Assembly (NCBI GenBank): GCA_024696005.1
Contig: JAILHF010000029.1
Span: 31,370 to 95,369, forward strand
DNA from: Lachnospiraceae bacterium
GTDB taxonomy: Bacteria > Bacillota > Clostridia > Lachnospirales > Lachnospiraceae
Direction: 5' to 3'
DNA length: 64,000 nt
Shown: positions 1 through 10,343 of the stretch, in pieces
Position numbering within the stretch: position 1 is the first letter of the stretch
Layout: each line of letters starts with the position of its first letter
Made by a program: the position numbers and the translations under genes
Notes under the pieces: generated by a model
Database searches by the model: none
Told to the model about the DNA's origin: nothing
Seen by the model: only the letters and a program-made list of their open reading frames with translations

Positions 1-993
1 GCAAATCTGGAGCGCGCCCTGGGCGGAAGGAACATTGACATGATCATCGTCCAGCACATGGAGCCGGATCATTCCGGGTCGCTTGCGGCTTTTGCGGAAA
101 AATACCCGCAGGCACAGATTCTGTGTTCCGCGGCAGCAGCCAACATGCTGAAGGCCTTCTTTGAGGAGGATCTTTCCGCAAGGGTAAAGACCATCAAAGA
201 AGGAGACAGCCTTTCCCTCGGAAAGCATGAGCTGCACTTTATCGCCGCACCGATGGTCCACTGGCCCGAGGTGATGGTGAGTTATGAATCCACGGAGAAG
301 ATCCTCTTTTCCGCGGATGCGTTCGGCAAGTTCGGTTATAAAGGCGCCGAGGCAGACGACTGGGCCTGCGAGGCGAGACGCTACTATTTTAATATCGTCG
401 GAAAATACGGAGCGCAGGTGCAGGCGCTTCTGAAAAAGCTTGAAGGAAAGGAACTGACGCACATCTGTGCGCTGCACGGTCCGGTGCTCCCGGAAAACGA
501 GCCTCTTGATTTCTATCTGGACAAATACCGGACCTGGTCCGCCTATGAGCCGGAGGATGACGGCGTGGCCATCGTATACGCGTCCATCCATGACTGCGGA
601 ACGAAGCAGGCGGCTGAAAAGCTTGCGGAGCTCTTTGCGGAAAAGGGCATAAAGACCGGCGTGACCAACCTGACCGAAGACGATCTGCACGAGGGCGTGG
701 AAGACGCGTTCCGTTATAACCGGCTGGTGCTCTGCGCATCGTCCTATGACGCGGATGTATTCCCGCCGATGCGTCAGTTTTTGAACGTCCTGAACATCAA
801 GGGCTATCAGAAGAGGCGCGTGGCGCTTGTGGAGAACGGAAGCTGGGCTCCCTCGGCAGCGCGTGTGATGAAACAGTATGTGGAAGGCTTCAAGGATGTG
901 GAGCTTGTGGAGCCGGTCGTCACGATCCGTTCCACCCTGAAACCCGAAAACAGCGAGCAGTTAAAGGAACTGGCGGAAAACCTGCTGGCCTGA
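1..993 (+). CDS. A-type flavodiiron protein (FprA family), 5' truncated by window edge
   Basis: The open frame runs from base 1, so the gene starts upstream of the window; the first in-window ATG (base 40) is internal. A metallo-beta-lactamase-like half carries the di-iron ligand motif HMEPDH near its start, then further candidate ligands in PMVHWPE, SADAFG and CALHGPV. A flavodoxin-like FMN domain follows, beginning around VAIVYASIHDCGTK. The family reduces O2 or NO in the cytoplasm of anaerobes, using electrons from rubredoxin or similar donors. This is a typical oxidative-stress gene of clostridia and fits an anaerobe. No rubredoxin or flavin reductase domain is fused at the C-terminus, which stops soon after the flavodoxin fold. 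Family call is firm; whether O2 or NO is the natural substrate cannot be read from sequence. Confidence 0.9.
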   Translation, partial: ANLERALGGRNIDMIIVQHMEPDHSGSLAAFAEKYPQAQILCSAAAANMLKAFFEEDLSARVKTIKEGDSLSLGKHELHFIAAPMVHWPEVMVSYESTEKILFSADAFGKFGYKGAEADDWACEARRYYFNIVGKYGAQVQALLKKLEGKELTHICALHGPVLPENEPLDFYLDKYRTWSAYEPEDDGVAIVYASIHDCGTKQAAEKLAELFAEKGIKTGVTNLTEDDLHEGVEDAFRYNRLVLCASSYDADVFPPMRQFLNVLNIKGYQKRRVALVENGSWAPSAARVMKQYVEGFKDVELVEPVVTIRSTLKPENSEQLKELAENLLA

Positions 994-1067
994 GCGCCGG
1001 ATAGGAAGGCCGCTTTTGCGGCAGCAAGAACAAGCGGCGTGATATGCCGGAAAAAGGAGGAAGAATC

Positions 1068-1748
1068 ATGCAGTTTTCAATCGAAGGAGAACCCTTACCC
1101 GTAGTGATCTGCACCCTGGAGGCAGGCGAGAGCATGATCACACAGAAAGGCGCCATGTCCTGGATGACGCCCAACATTAACATGGAGACTTCATCAAACG
1201 GCGGTTTCGGCAAGATGATCGGACGCGCCTTCACCGGGGAGGCCATGTTCCAGAACATCTACACGGCGGTGGGCGGAAAGGGCATGATCGCGTTTGCGTC
1301 CAGCTTTCCCGGATCCATCCGGGCGTTCGAGATCCATCCCGGACAGGAGATCGTTGCCCAGAAGGGAGCTTTCCTGGCATCCACCAGGGAAGTGACCATG
1401 TCCGTGTTCTTTCAGAAAAAGGTGGGCGCCGGCCTGGTGGGCGGCGAAGGCTTCCTGATGCAGAAGCTGTCCGGCGAAGGCATGGTATTTCTGGAGTTTG
1501 ACGGCTTCGTAAAGGAGTACGAGCTGCAGCAGGGACAGTCGATGATCATTGATACCGGTTATCTGGCCGCCATGACGGCAAGCTGCCACATCGATGTGCA
1601 GACGGTTCCCGGACTCAAGAACATCGTCTTCGGCGGCGAGGGGATCTTCAACACCGTGGTCACCGGCCCGGGACACGTATGGCTGCAGACGATGCCGGTG
1701 TTCCAGCTTGCGGGAGCGATCCGGCCTTACATTCCCACCGGAAGGTAA
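1068..1748 (+). CDS. AIM24 / TIGR00266-family protein
   Basis: A 226-residue glycine-rich beta protein of the AIM24 (TIGR00266) family, recognised from the N-terminal pattern of a short strand, LEAGESMITQKGAMSWM, and repeated GxGF/GEG motifs. Members form a double beta-helix-like fold; their biochemical role in bacteria is unknown. The ORF track begins at 1044, but the ATG at 1068 is preceded by AAAGGAGGAAG at good spacing, so I use 1068. The gene lies 75 bases after the flavodiiron gene with no terminator between them, so co-transcription is possible. No signal peptide or membrane segment is visible, so it is probably cytoplasmic. Confidence 0.85.
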   Translation: MQFSIEGEPLPVVICTLEAGESMITQKGAMSWMTPNINMETSSNGGFGKMIGRAFTGEAMFQNIYTAVGGKGMIAFASSFPGSIRAFEIHPGQEIVAQKGAFLASTREVTMSVFFQKKVGAGLVGGEGFLMQKLSGEGMVFLEFDGFVKEYELQQGQSMIIDTGYLAAMTASCHIDVQTVPGLKNIVFGGEGIFNTVVTGPGHVWLQTMPVFQLAGAIRPYIPTGR

Positions 1749-1759
1749 AAATTATACGG

Positions 1760-1788
1760 TTGACAAAACATTACAGTGTGCCTATACT
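1760..1788 (+). promoter_or_regulatory. Sigma70-type promoter for the stand-alone acyl carrier protein
   Basis: TTGACA (1760-1765), a 17-base spacer, then TATACT (1783-1788). This is near-consensus and sits 37 bases before the ACP start codon. Confidence 0.8.
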
Positions 1789-1825
1789 CACCTATAGAAC
1801 AGAGACATCTTTACAGGAGGCGGCG

Positions 1826-2065
1826 ATGTTAGAGAAAGTTATCGAGTTAATACGTGAGCAGCTGCACATTTCCGAAGGGACTGTTATTACGGAAGAAACG
1901 TCCTTCCAGGAAGATCTGCGGGCGGATTCCTTTGAGCTTATGGAGATGATCATGGCCGTGGAAGAAGAGTACGGTGTGAAGGTTGAGGACGATGACCTCG
2001 AGAAGCTTCAGACCGTGGGAGATGTGGTTGAGTATATCAAGTCTCAGGGCATTGATATCGAGTAA
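1826..2065 (+). CDS. Acyl carrier protein, stand-alone copy
   Basis: A 79-residue acidic helical protein with the phosphopantetheine attachment motif ADSFELME (serine at about residue 37), the carrier-protein pattern that follows helix I. The ORF track extends it to 1679, but the ATG at 1826 has TACAGGAGG just upstream and yields the normal ACP length. It has its own strong promoter and terminator, so it is a single-gene unit. A second ACP heads the fab operon at 24561 and has the more usual ADSLDLFE motif. This copy could serve fatty-acid synthesis or another acyl-transfer pathway. The DegT aminotransferase just downstream lies beyond the terminator, so a functional link is only suggestive. 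Confidence 0.9.
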   Translation: MLEKVIELIREQLHISEGTVITEETSFQEDLRADSFELMEMIMAVEEEYGVKVEDDDLEKLQTVGDVVEYIKSQGIDIE

Positions 2066-2090
2066 AAAGCAAGGAACGTAGTTAACTGCG

Positions 2091-2126
2091 GAGGATCTCC
2101 CTTGTGTGCGGGAGATCCTCTTTTTT
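2091..2126 (+). terminator. Rho-independent terminator after ACP
   Basis: GAGGATCTCCC pairs with GGGAGATCCTC around an 8-base loop, followed by six T. It separates the ACP unit from the downstream aminotransferase. Confidence 0.85.
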
Positions 2127-2137
2127 CGGAGGAAAGG

Positions 2138-3232
2138 ATGGAACGGATCATGACAAACCGGCTGGACCGCGCATTTGAGCGCTATCAGTCGGAATTTGAA
2201 GAGGCGGCTCTGCGGGTGCTTCGGGGAAGCCGCTATATCCTGGGTCCGGAGCTGGAAAGCTTTGAAAAAGCTTTTGCGGCCTATAACGGCGCATCGTACT
2301 GCATGGGTGTGGGCAACGGTCTGGACGCGCTCACGCTGGCCTGCCGCGCACTCGGCGTGGGAGAAGGCAGAGAGGTGATCATGCAGGGCAATACCTTCAT
2401 TGCCAGTGCGCTGGCGGTTTCCGCTGCCGGCGGAACACCGGTCTTTGTCGAACCGGATGCGTATTACCTTCCCGACCCGGAGGCGATCGAGGCCCGCATC
2501 ACCGAAAAGACGGTTGCGGTCATCGCAGTCCATCTGTACGGGCAGACGGCCCGCATGGATGAGCTGTCGGAGCTGTGCAAAAGACGGGGGCTTAAGCTGA
2601 TCGAGGATTGTGCCCAGTCCCACGGGGCGCGCTGCGGCAGCAGGATGAGCGGGACCATCGGGGATATCGGCTGCTTTTCCTTTTACCCGACCAAGAATCT
2701 GGGAGCTTTCGGTGACGGCGGTGCCGTCATCACGGATAACGAAGAATACGCGAGGCGCATCCGCAGGCTGCGCAATTACGGCAGCGAGCAGCGCTATCAT
2801 AATAAGGAACTCGGAGTCAATTCGCGCCTTGACGACATTCAGGCGGCCCTTCTTTCCGTGCGGCTTTCGCATTTGGATGAACTGACGGCGGAACGCAGGG
2901 AGGCCGCGGCCGTCTACGACGCGGGGATCGAAAATCCGAAGATCATCAAACCCGCGGTGCGGGAAGGCGCAGAACATGTTTATCATCAATACGTGATACG
3001 CTGCGCGCAGCGGGATGAGCTGCAGGCGTATCTGGCGGAGAGAGGGATCGATACCATCATCCATTATCCCATCCCGCCGCATCTTTCCGAGGCATACGCC
3101 CATCTGGGCTATCGGAAGGGAGACCTGCCCGTGACGGAGGAATACGCGGACACGGTGCTGTCCATCCCGATGTACAACGGGATCACGCGCGCGGAGCAGG
3201 AGCAGGTGATCGGAGCATTGAATGAATTTTGA
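2138..3232 (+). CDS. DegT/DnrJ/EryC1/StrS-family PLP aminotransferase
   Basis: A 364-residue fold-type I PLP enzyme. The Schiff-base lysine is in SFYPTKNLGAFGDGG, the cofactor-aspartate region is LIEDCAQSHGA, and LRNYGS and NSRLDDIQAA are classic family motifs. Members transaminate keto-sugar nucleotides for surface glycans or antibiotics. No nucleotide-sugar genes lie next to it, so the substrate is unknown. The ORF track starts at a TTG inside the preceding terminator; I chose ATG 2138 because GGAGGAAAGG precedes it (ATG 2150 is an alternative). Its 3' end overlaps the next gene by 11 bases, implying translational coupling with the CCA-adding enzyme. Confidence 0.9.
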   Translation: MERIMTNRLDRAFERYQSEFEEAALRVLRGSRYILGPELESFEKAFAAYNGASYCMGVGNGLDALTLACRALGVGEGREVIMQGNTFIASALAVSAAGGTPVFVEPDAYYLPDPEAIEARITEKTVAVIAVHLYGQTARMDELSELCKRRGLKLIEDCAQSHGARCGSRMSGTIGDIGCFSFYPTKNLGAFGDGGAVITDNEEYARRIRRLRNYGSEQRYHNKELGVNSRLDDIQAALLSVRLSHLDELTAERREAAAVYDAGIENPKIIKPAVREGAEHVYHQYVIRCAQRDELQAYLAERGIDTIIHYPIPPHLSEAYAHLGYRKGDLPVTEEYADTVLSIPMYNGITRAEQEQVIGALNEF

Positions 3233-4604
3233 CGCAAGGATCCCTTCGGGAGCCGTAAAGATCTTGCATAAGCTGAAGGAGGCCGGCTACGAAGCATATA
3301 TCGTAGGCGGCTGCGTGCGGGACTGCCTGCTCGGGAAACAGCCCAGCGACTGGGACATCACGACTTCCGCCAAACCGCAGGAGGTGAAGGATATCTTTCG
3401 CAGGACCGTGGACACGGGGCTGCAGCATGGGACCGTGTCGGTACTGATGCGCGAGGAGGGGAAGCTCTGCGCCTACGAGGTGACCACCTACCGGATCGAC
3501 GGAGCCTATGAAGACGGACGCCATCCGAAGCAGGTGACGTTCACGCCCGATCTTTCCGAAGACCTGCGGCGCCGTGATTTTACGATCAACGCCATGGCCT
3601 ATAATCCGGAGGACGGGCTTGTCGATCTGCACGGAGGCCGTGAGGATCTGGAAAAACGCCTGATCCGCTGTGTGGGAGACCCGAAGGAGCGCTTCGGGGA
3701 GGATGCGCTGCGCATGATGCGCGCGATCCGTTTCGCGGCCCAGCTGGATGCCACGATCGATCCGGCGGCCTGGGAAGCGATCTGCGCGATGAAGGACAAT
3801 ATCGTGCATGTCAGTGCCGAGCGCATACGGGTAGAGCTGGAAAAACTCCTGGTCAGTCCCAGACCGGCGCTGTTTGCCCTGTTTGTCGACTGCGGTCTCG
3901 CGGAGCATTTCCTGCCGGAATTTCTCCCCTGCATGGGCTGCACGCAGGAAAACCCGCATCATCAATACAATGTGGGCGAGCATATCCTGCATTCCCTGGA
4001 GACGATCGACACCGCGCGCCTGCGCGAAGAGCTCGGGGAGGAGGCTTATCCCCGTGCGCTGAAGACGCTCAGGCTCACGATGCTTTTTCACGATATCGGA
4101 AAGCCCGGGCAGAAGACCGTTGATGAAGCGGGGATCGCTCATTTCAAGGGGCATCCGGAGAAAAGCGCGCAGATCGCGGAGTGTGTTCTGCGGCGCCTGA
4201 AATACGATAATGACACGATAAGGGATGTGGTCCACCTGGTCGCGACGCACGAGGAGCGCTTTCCGGCGAAGGAACGCTCGCTTCGCCGTGCCATGAGCTC
4301 GATCGGCGCGGAGTATTTCCCTCTGTATTTTTATGTGCAGCAGGCAGATGCCCTTGCGCAGAGCCTGTACCAGCGTGAAGAGAAGCTTGCGCGGCTTGAA
4401 GAGCTGAGAGAGCTCAGGAAGATCATACTTAAAAAGCAGTGCCCGCTTTCGGTCAGGGATCTGGCCGTGAACGGGGCGGATCTGAAGGCGGCCGGCGTTA
4501 CGCCGGGGCCGGGGATGGGAGAGCTGCTGAAACGCATGCTGGAGGACGTTCTGGAGGAACCGTCCCATAACACGAAGGAATACCTGCTTCGGAAGTATTG
4601 CTGA
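3222..4604 (+). CDS. CCA tRNA nucleotidyltransferase with HD domain
   Basis: A 460-residue class II tRNA nucleotidyltransferase, which adds or repairs the 3' CCA of tRNAs. The N-terminal poly(A) polymerase head has GGCVRDCLLG and SDWDITT with the metal-binding aspartates. The RRRDFTINAMAY and DPKERFGEDALRMMRAIRF motifs mark the nucleotide- and tRNA-binding parts. A central HD hydrolase-type domain has the MLFHDIGKP motif, as in the long multidomain forms. The ATG overlaps the end of the aminotransferase gene, and its stop overlaps the next ATG (TGATG). Cytoplasmic housekeeping enzyme; the call is firm. Confidence 0.93.
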   Translation: MNFDARIPSGAVKILHKLKEAGYEAYIVGGCVRDCLLGKQPSDWDITTSAKPQEVKDIFRRTVDTGLQHGTVSVLMREEGKLCAYEVTTYRIDGAYEDGRHPKQVTFTPDLSEDLRRRDFTINAMAYNPEDGLVDLHGGREDLEKRLIRCVGDPKERFGEDALRMMRAIRFAAQLDATIDPAAWEAICAMKDNIVHVSAERIRVELEKLLVSPRPALFALFVDCGLAEHFLPEFLPCMGCTQENPHHQYNVGEHILHSLETIDTARLREELGEEAYPRALKTLRLTMLFHDIGKPGQKTVDEAGIAHFKGHPEKSAQIAECVLRRLKYDNDTIRDVVHLVATHEERFPAKERSLRRAMSSIGAEYFPLYFYVQQADALAQSLYQREEKLARLEELRELRKIILKKQCPLSVRDLAVNGADLKAAGVTPGPGMGELLKRMLEDVLEEPSHNTKEYLLRKYC

Positions 4605-6070
4605 TGGAAAGGAAAAGGATGAACGGAAGAAAGAAACATCTGTCTGTCTTGGGAGGGTTCGCGGCCCTGCTGCTTCTTCTGACGGCCGGCTGCACAAGCG
4701 TCGGGACGGGGAAGGAAGTGTCGGGGAACTATGCGGAAACGGGCTTTCTTCCGGCAACCCCGGGCAATTATGACAGCCTGGATACCGCGATCTTCGTTTC
4801 GAAGGATGTGGAGGCAAAGACAGTCCGTTTCTACAATACGGAAGTGGGCAGATTTTATACGCTGAACTATGACGGGGCCACGACCTATGCGGACAAGTAC
4901 GCGCAGGCACTGTCCCTGGAGCAGGTCAAGCCCGGGGCACTGGTGGATATTAGCTTCATGCGCGGGCGGCGCCGGCTCAACAGCCTGCAGCTCAACGGCC
5001 AGGGCTTCAGCTATACGGGCGTGGAGAACCTGTCGCTCACGGAAGGCGTGCGCAGGATCACGCTGATGGGGGAAGAATACACCCTGGATCCCAATGCGCT
5101 GATCCTGACGGCGGACGGTCCCGGCGAGGCCATGGACCTGAACCCGGTGGATGTCCTTTCGATCTCCGGCATGGGACATACGGTGTATGCCCTGGCCGTC
5201 GAGAGAGGGCACGGGTACCTTCGCCTTTCGAATGATGAGCATTTTATCGGCGGTTTTGTCGGGATCGGGGAGAACCGCGTCTACCAGATCACGCAGGACA
5301 TGCTGCTGGCGGTGCCGGAGGGCGTGTTCGACGTGACGGTATCCCACAAGGGCAGCAGCGGCACCGAGCGCGTGAATTTCGAACGCGGAAAGGAACTGAC
5401 CCTGGATGCGGGCAAATGGGTGAGCGCCCCGAAATACGGCGGGATCCTGTTCATCACCGTTCCCCTGGACACGCAGATCTTCATAGACGGCGAAGCCGTG
5501 GACCACAGCAAGGAAGTGTCGCTGAGCTACGGCATACACCGGATGATCGCCAAGGCGGACGGATACGCGAGCGTGACCCGTTATATCCGCGTTGCGGAGC
5601 CTCTGGCCAAGCTGAACGTGACACTGACGGAAGGAGGGAGCACTTCCTCCAACACCGCGTCCGCAAATGAAGCAACGCCCACGCCTTCACCGTCGCCCAC
5701 GCCTACCGAGACGCCGAGCGCCTCGGAAAACAGCGTGTCCGGCAACAGCAGCTCCGAAAACAGTGCCTCCGGCAACAGCGGAAGCGATAACGGAGATTCC
5801 GGGGCCGGGGATCCCCTGAGCGGCGAGGGTAGCGTAAATGTCGTGAGCCCCGGTGAATTCCGCGTATACATCGATGCGCCGGAGGGCGTGGAAGTCTATA
5901 AGGACGGCAGCTATATCGGCATCACCCCCCTGTCCTTCAAGAAGGCAGAGGGCAGCTGCGTCATCACCCTGCGCAAGGAGGGCTGCCAGACCCGAAGCTA
6001 CACGATCGTGATGGACGGGGAGGAAAAAGATGTCAATTATTCCTTCTCGGAACTGATGCCTATAAACTGA
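4604..6070 (+). CDS. PEGA-domain lipoprotein
   Basis: A 488-residue exported lipoprotein. A hydrophobic signal (LGGFAALLLLLTAGC) ends in a lipobox-like TAGC cysteine. After a beta-rich region come two PEGA domains, one around KYGGILFITVPLDTQIFIDG and one at the C-terminus around GVEVYKDGSYIGITPLSF. They are separated by a low-complexity Thr/Pro/Ser/Asn linker. PEGA domains are found in surface proteins and are thought to bind cell-surface components. ATG 4604 overlaps the stop of the CCA gene; ATG 4619, with AAAGGA upstream, is an equally possible start. Role unknown; the lipoprotein and PEGA assignments are well supported. Confidence 0.8.
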   Translation: MERKRMNGRKKHLSVLGGFAALLLLLTAGCTSVGTGKEVSGNYAETGFLPATPGNYDSLDTAIFVSKDVEAKTVRFYNTEVGRFYTLNYDGATTYADKYAQALSLEQVKPGALVDISFMRGRRRLNSLQLNGQGFSYTGVENLSLTEGVRRITLMGEEYTLDPNALILTADGPGEAMDLNPVDVLSISGMGHTVYALAVERGHGYLRLSNDEHFIGGFVGIGENRVYQITQDMLLAVPEGVFDVTVSHKGSSGTERVNFERGKELTLDAGKWVSAPKYGGILFITVPLDTQIFIDGEAVDHSKEVSLSYGIHRMIAKADGYASVTRYIRVAEPLAKLNVTLTEGGSTSSNTASANEATPTPSPSPTPTETPSASENSVSGNSSSENSASGNSGSDNGDSGAGDPLSGEGSVNVVSPGEFRVYIDAPEGVEVYKDGSYIGITPLSFKKAEGSCVITLRKEGCQTRSYTIVMDGEEKDVNYSFSELMPIN

Positions 6071-6174
6071 GTTTTTTCAATATGCAAAATGCCGAAATAT
6101 TGGGGCAAATACCGTGAAAAATCCTTGCAACCTATGGAAAACGGCGCAAAAAGCCCCCATATGGTGCGAAAGTA

Positions 6175-6203
6175 TTGACAAACGTGGGAAAAACGCATAT
6201 AAA
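6175..6203 (+). promoter_or_regulatory. Sigma70-type promoter for hup
   Basis: TTGACA (6175-6180), 17 bases, TATAAA (6198-6203), about 60 bases before the HU start codon. Confidence 0.75.
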
Positions 6204-6263
6204 GGTACTTGTAGCTTTTTTGGAAGCACAGAAAGAATCAAACATAGTAGGAGGAATTTGAAG

Positions 6264-6536
6264 ATGAACAAGACAGAACTGGTTGCAGCAATCGCTGATA
6301 AGGCAAAGCTGAGCAAGAAGGATGCAGAGATCGTACTGAACGCTTTCACCGACACGGTGACCAAGGAGCTCAAGAAGGGCGGCAAGGTCCAGCTGGTAGG
6401 TTTCGGTACGTTTGAGGTTACCAAGAGAAACGCACGCACCGGCCGCAATCCTCAGACCGGCGAGACCATGAAGATCGCAGCTTCCAAGGCTCCCAAGTTC
6501 AAGGCCGGCAAGGCTTTCAAGGACGCCATCAGCTAA
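6264..6536 (+). CDS. hup: HU-family nucleoid DNA-binding protein
   Basis: A 90-residue HU protein, from MNKTELVAAIADKA to the C-terminal KAGKAFKDA. It has the DNA-binding arm GFGTFEVTKRNARTGRNPQTGE with the intercalating-proline region. HU is a small dimeric protein that bends and compacts DNA. The ORF track starts upstream at 6114; ATG 6264, with GTAGGAGGA before it, gives the family length. It leads the block hup-rqcP-divIC-tilS-ftsH, which resembles the Bacillus yabO-divIC-tilS-ftsH neighbourhood. It has its own promoter and a terminator behind it, so it is probably expressed strongly on its own. Confidence 0.95.
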   Translation: MNKTELVAAIADKAKLSKKDAEIVLNAFTDTVTKELKKGGKVQLVGFGTFEVTKRNARTGRNPQTGETMKIAASKAPKFKAGKAFKDAIS

Positions 6537-6587
6537 GCAGAGATCAGTCTGAGGGATCCGACAGGGATCCGGATAGCAGGATCATTT

Positions 6588-6619
6588 CAGGGTGTGCCGT
6601 GTGTACACCCTGTTTTTTT
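6588..6619 (+). terminator. Rho-independent terminator after hup
   Basis: CAGGGTGT pairs with ACACCCTG around a 9-base loop, followed by seven T. Confidence 0.8.
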
Positions 6620-6652
6620 GAAAGAAGCAGCAGTGAGAAGGGGAGGACGAGC

Positions 6653-6892
6653 ATGCGTCTGGACAAATATCTGAAGGTGTCGAGGCTGATCAAACGGCGC
6701 ACCGTGGCAAACGAAGCCTGTGATGCGGGCCGTGTGATGCTCAACGACAAGGTGGCCCGCGCCAGTGCCGAGGTGAAAGCGGGCGATACCATCACCATAG
6801 CGTTCGGAAACCGTGAGACCAGAGTGCGTGTGCTTTCCGTGCAGGAGAGCATCCGCAAGGAGGACGCGGAGGGAATGTACGAGTTCATCTGA
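6653..6892 (+). CDS. rqcP: S4-domain ribosome-associated quality-control protein RqcP (YabO)
   Basis: A 79-residue protein that is little more than an S4 RNA-binding domain: MRLDKYLKVSRLIKRRT, then a VMLNDKVARASAEVKAGD loop. This matches RqcP/YabO, which binds the 50S-peptidyl-tRNA complex and supports RqcH-driven alanine tailing of stalled chains. The start at 6653 is set by GGGGAGG upstream; the ORF track begins earlier. Its neighbours (HU before, DivIC after) match the conserved Firmicutes order. The sporulation genes yabP and yabQ, usually between yabO and divIC in spore formers, are absent. Confidence 0.85.
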   Translation: MRLDKYLKVSRLIKRRTVANEACDAGRVMLNDKVARASAEVKAGDTITIAFGNRETRVRVLSVQESIRKEDAEGMYEFI

Positions 6893-6946
6893 ATTATGTA
6901 AACCATATATGGTGTGGCTGCCGGACCGTCGGACTACATGCTGTGG

Positions 6947-6976
6947 TTGACGATAAGCTTCGGTTCGCGGTATCAT
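6947..6976 (+). promoter_or_regulatory. Probable promoter for divIC-tilS
   Basis: TTGACG (6947-6952), 18 bases, TATCAT (6971-6976), in the 160-base gap between rqcP and divIC. Confidence 0.5.
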
Positions 6977-7052
6977 TATAAGTAGTTTTTGATACCGCAA
7001 TCATGTGCCGCCCGGCAGTGCGGGGGGGCAAAAAACCGAGGTGATCCGGGGA

Positions 7053-7382
7053 ATGGGCGTGAGGAACGCTGACAAAAAGAAAAAGAATGTAGCTTTTCGC
7101 AAAGAGAAGAAGAAATATGCGAGCGCCATTCTGGTGATCGCTGTCGTCGGAGCATTCCTTTTGATCTTTACTCACAATTCCGGTAACATGCAGACGGAAC
7201 TGGACGGGCTGAACCATAATGTGGAACAGGTGCGCGCGCAGCTGGAGGAGGAAAAAGCCCGGGCAGAGGAACTGAAGCAGTTTGAAACCTATACCCATAC
7301 CAAGAAGTATGCGGAACAGGTGGCCAAGGAAAAACTGGGTTATGTATACGAAGGAGAGATCATTTTCCAGAAGGATAACTGA
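7053..7382 (+). CDS. divIC: DivIC/FtsL-like septum formation initiator
   Basis: A 109-residue bitopic membrane protein: a basic cytoplasmic N-terminus, one membrane helix (ASAILVIAVVGAFLLIF), an extracytoplasmic coiled coil and a short C-terminal domain with KEKLGYVYEGEIIFQK. This is the architecture of DivIC, which joins FtsL and DivIB in the divisome. The start at 7053 is favoured because GAGGTGATC, close to the full anti-Shine-Dalgarno match, lies six bases upstream; GTG 7041 would run through that site. It is followed after three bases by tilS, so the two are probably co-transcribed. Confidence 0.85.
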   Translation: MGVRNADKKKKNVAFRKEKKKYASAILVIAVVGAFLLIFTHNSGNMQTELDGLNHNVEQVRAQLEEEKARAEELKQFETYTHTKKYAEQVAKEKLGYVYEGEIIFQKDN

Positions 7383-7385
7383 GGC

Positions 7386-8378
7386 GTGGAACTGAAAGAG
7401 CAGGTAGGCGCTTATATCGAGGCGCAGGGGCTGATACGGCCGGAGGATACCGTGTTGATCGGGGTGTCCGGAGGAGCCGACTCCCTGTGTCTTTTTCATT
7501 TGCTGAGGGAACTGCACGGGCACATCCTGGTCTGCCATGTGCATCATCATCTGCGGGAAAACGCCGATGCGGATGCCGAAGCGGTCAGGGCGCTCTGTGA
7601 AGAGTGGGGCGTGGCTTTCCGGCGGGCCGACGTGGATGTGGAGGCGCTGGTGGAACGGGAAGGCCTCTCCTGCGAGGAGGCGGCGCGCATCCTGCGCTAT
7701 GAAGCCCTGCGCTCCTGCCTGGCAGCGGAAGAACCCGACCCCGGAAAGAGACGTCTCGCGGTAGCCCATACCATAGAAGACGACGCGGAGACGGTCCTGC
7801 ACAATCTGTTCCGCGGGAGCGGGCTTAAGGGACTGGGCGGGATCCGACCCAGGCAGCAGCTTGAGGACTGTGTCCTGATCCGGCCTCTTTTGGAGGTATC
7901 CCGGGCGCAGATCGAAAGCTATCTAAAGGAGCGCGGCATTTCCTGGTGCTGTGACGAGAGCAACGAGGGGGATGACTATGCGCGCAACCGCATCCGGCAT
8001 CACATCCTTCCGGAGGCACAGCGGCAGGTAAACGCCCGGGCGGCTCTCCATGTCCATGCGGCGGCAGAGCAGCTCTCCGCGGCGGAGGATTTCATCGAAG
8101 AGCTGCTTAAGGGGGCGTATGGGGCATGCTGTGAGGAGATCGCGGACGGTCTGCGGATGCGCAGGGACGTCTTTTGCGGGCTGCATCCCTATCTGCGGCA
8201 GCGCCTGGCTCTCCTGTGCATGCAAAAGGTCTCGGGCAGCGCGAAGGATATCTCGGCAGTTCATGTGCGGCTGCTTTCGGAGCTGTTCGGAATGCCGCGG
8301 GGGAAGATGCTGGATCTTCCGCATCGCCTGCACGCCCTGCGGACGGGGGAATGCGTCGAGCTGGTCCGGAAAGCGTAA
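7386..8378 (+). CDS. tilS: tRNA(Ile)-lysidine synthase TilS
   Basis: A 330-residue N-type ATP pyrophosphatase. The PP-loop is VSGGADSLCLFHLL, followed by the family motifs CHVHHHLRENADADAEAV and AHTIEDDAETVLHNLFRGSGLKGLGG. TilS converts C34 of tRNA-Ile(CAU) to lysidine so that it reads AUA. The C-terminal part is short compared with long TilS proteins. It starts with GTG only three bases after divIC. The tilS-ftsH order is conserved in Firmicutes, but hpt (hypoxanthine phosphoribosyltransferase), usually between them, is missing here. Confidence 0.93.
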   Translation: MELKEQVGAYIEAQGLIRPEDTVLIGVSGGADSLCLFHLLRELHGHILVCHVHHHLRENADADAEAVRALCEEWGVAFRRADVDVEALVEREGLSCEEAARILRYEALRSCLAAEEPDPGKRRLAVAHTIEDDAETVLHNLFRGSGLKGLGGIRPRQQLEDCVLIRPLLEVSRAQIESYLKERGISWCCDESNEGDDYARNRIRHHILPEAQRQVNARAALHVHAAAEQLSAAEDFIEELLKGAYGACCEEIADGLRMRRDVFCGLHPYLRQRLALLCMQKVSGSAKDISAVHVRLLSELFGMPRGKMLDLPHRLHALRTGECVELVRKA

Positions 8379-8382
8379 AGAC

Positions 8383-8411
8383 TTGCGTAATGGGAAAAAA
8401 CTGTTTATAAT
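8383..8411 (+). promoter_or_regulatory. Promoter for ftsH
   Basis: A perfect TATAAT (8406-8411) with a weak TTGCGT (8383-8388) at 17-base spacing, right after tilS. Confidence 0.6.
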
Positions 8412-8447
8412 CAGACAGTTAAAGCATTTTTCCATAAAGAAAGAGAG

Positions 8448-10259
<1,812 letters not shown>

Positions 10260-10343
10260 TTTGCACAAAGAAACGATGATTTAATTGTAAAATTTGTGTT
10301 TTTTGAGAATGGACTTATAAGGGGCGTCTGCTATAATGCAAGA

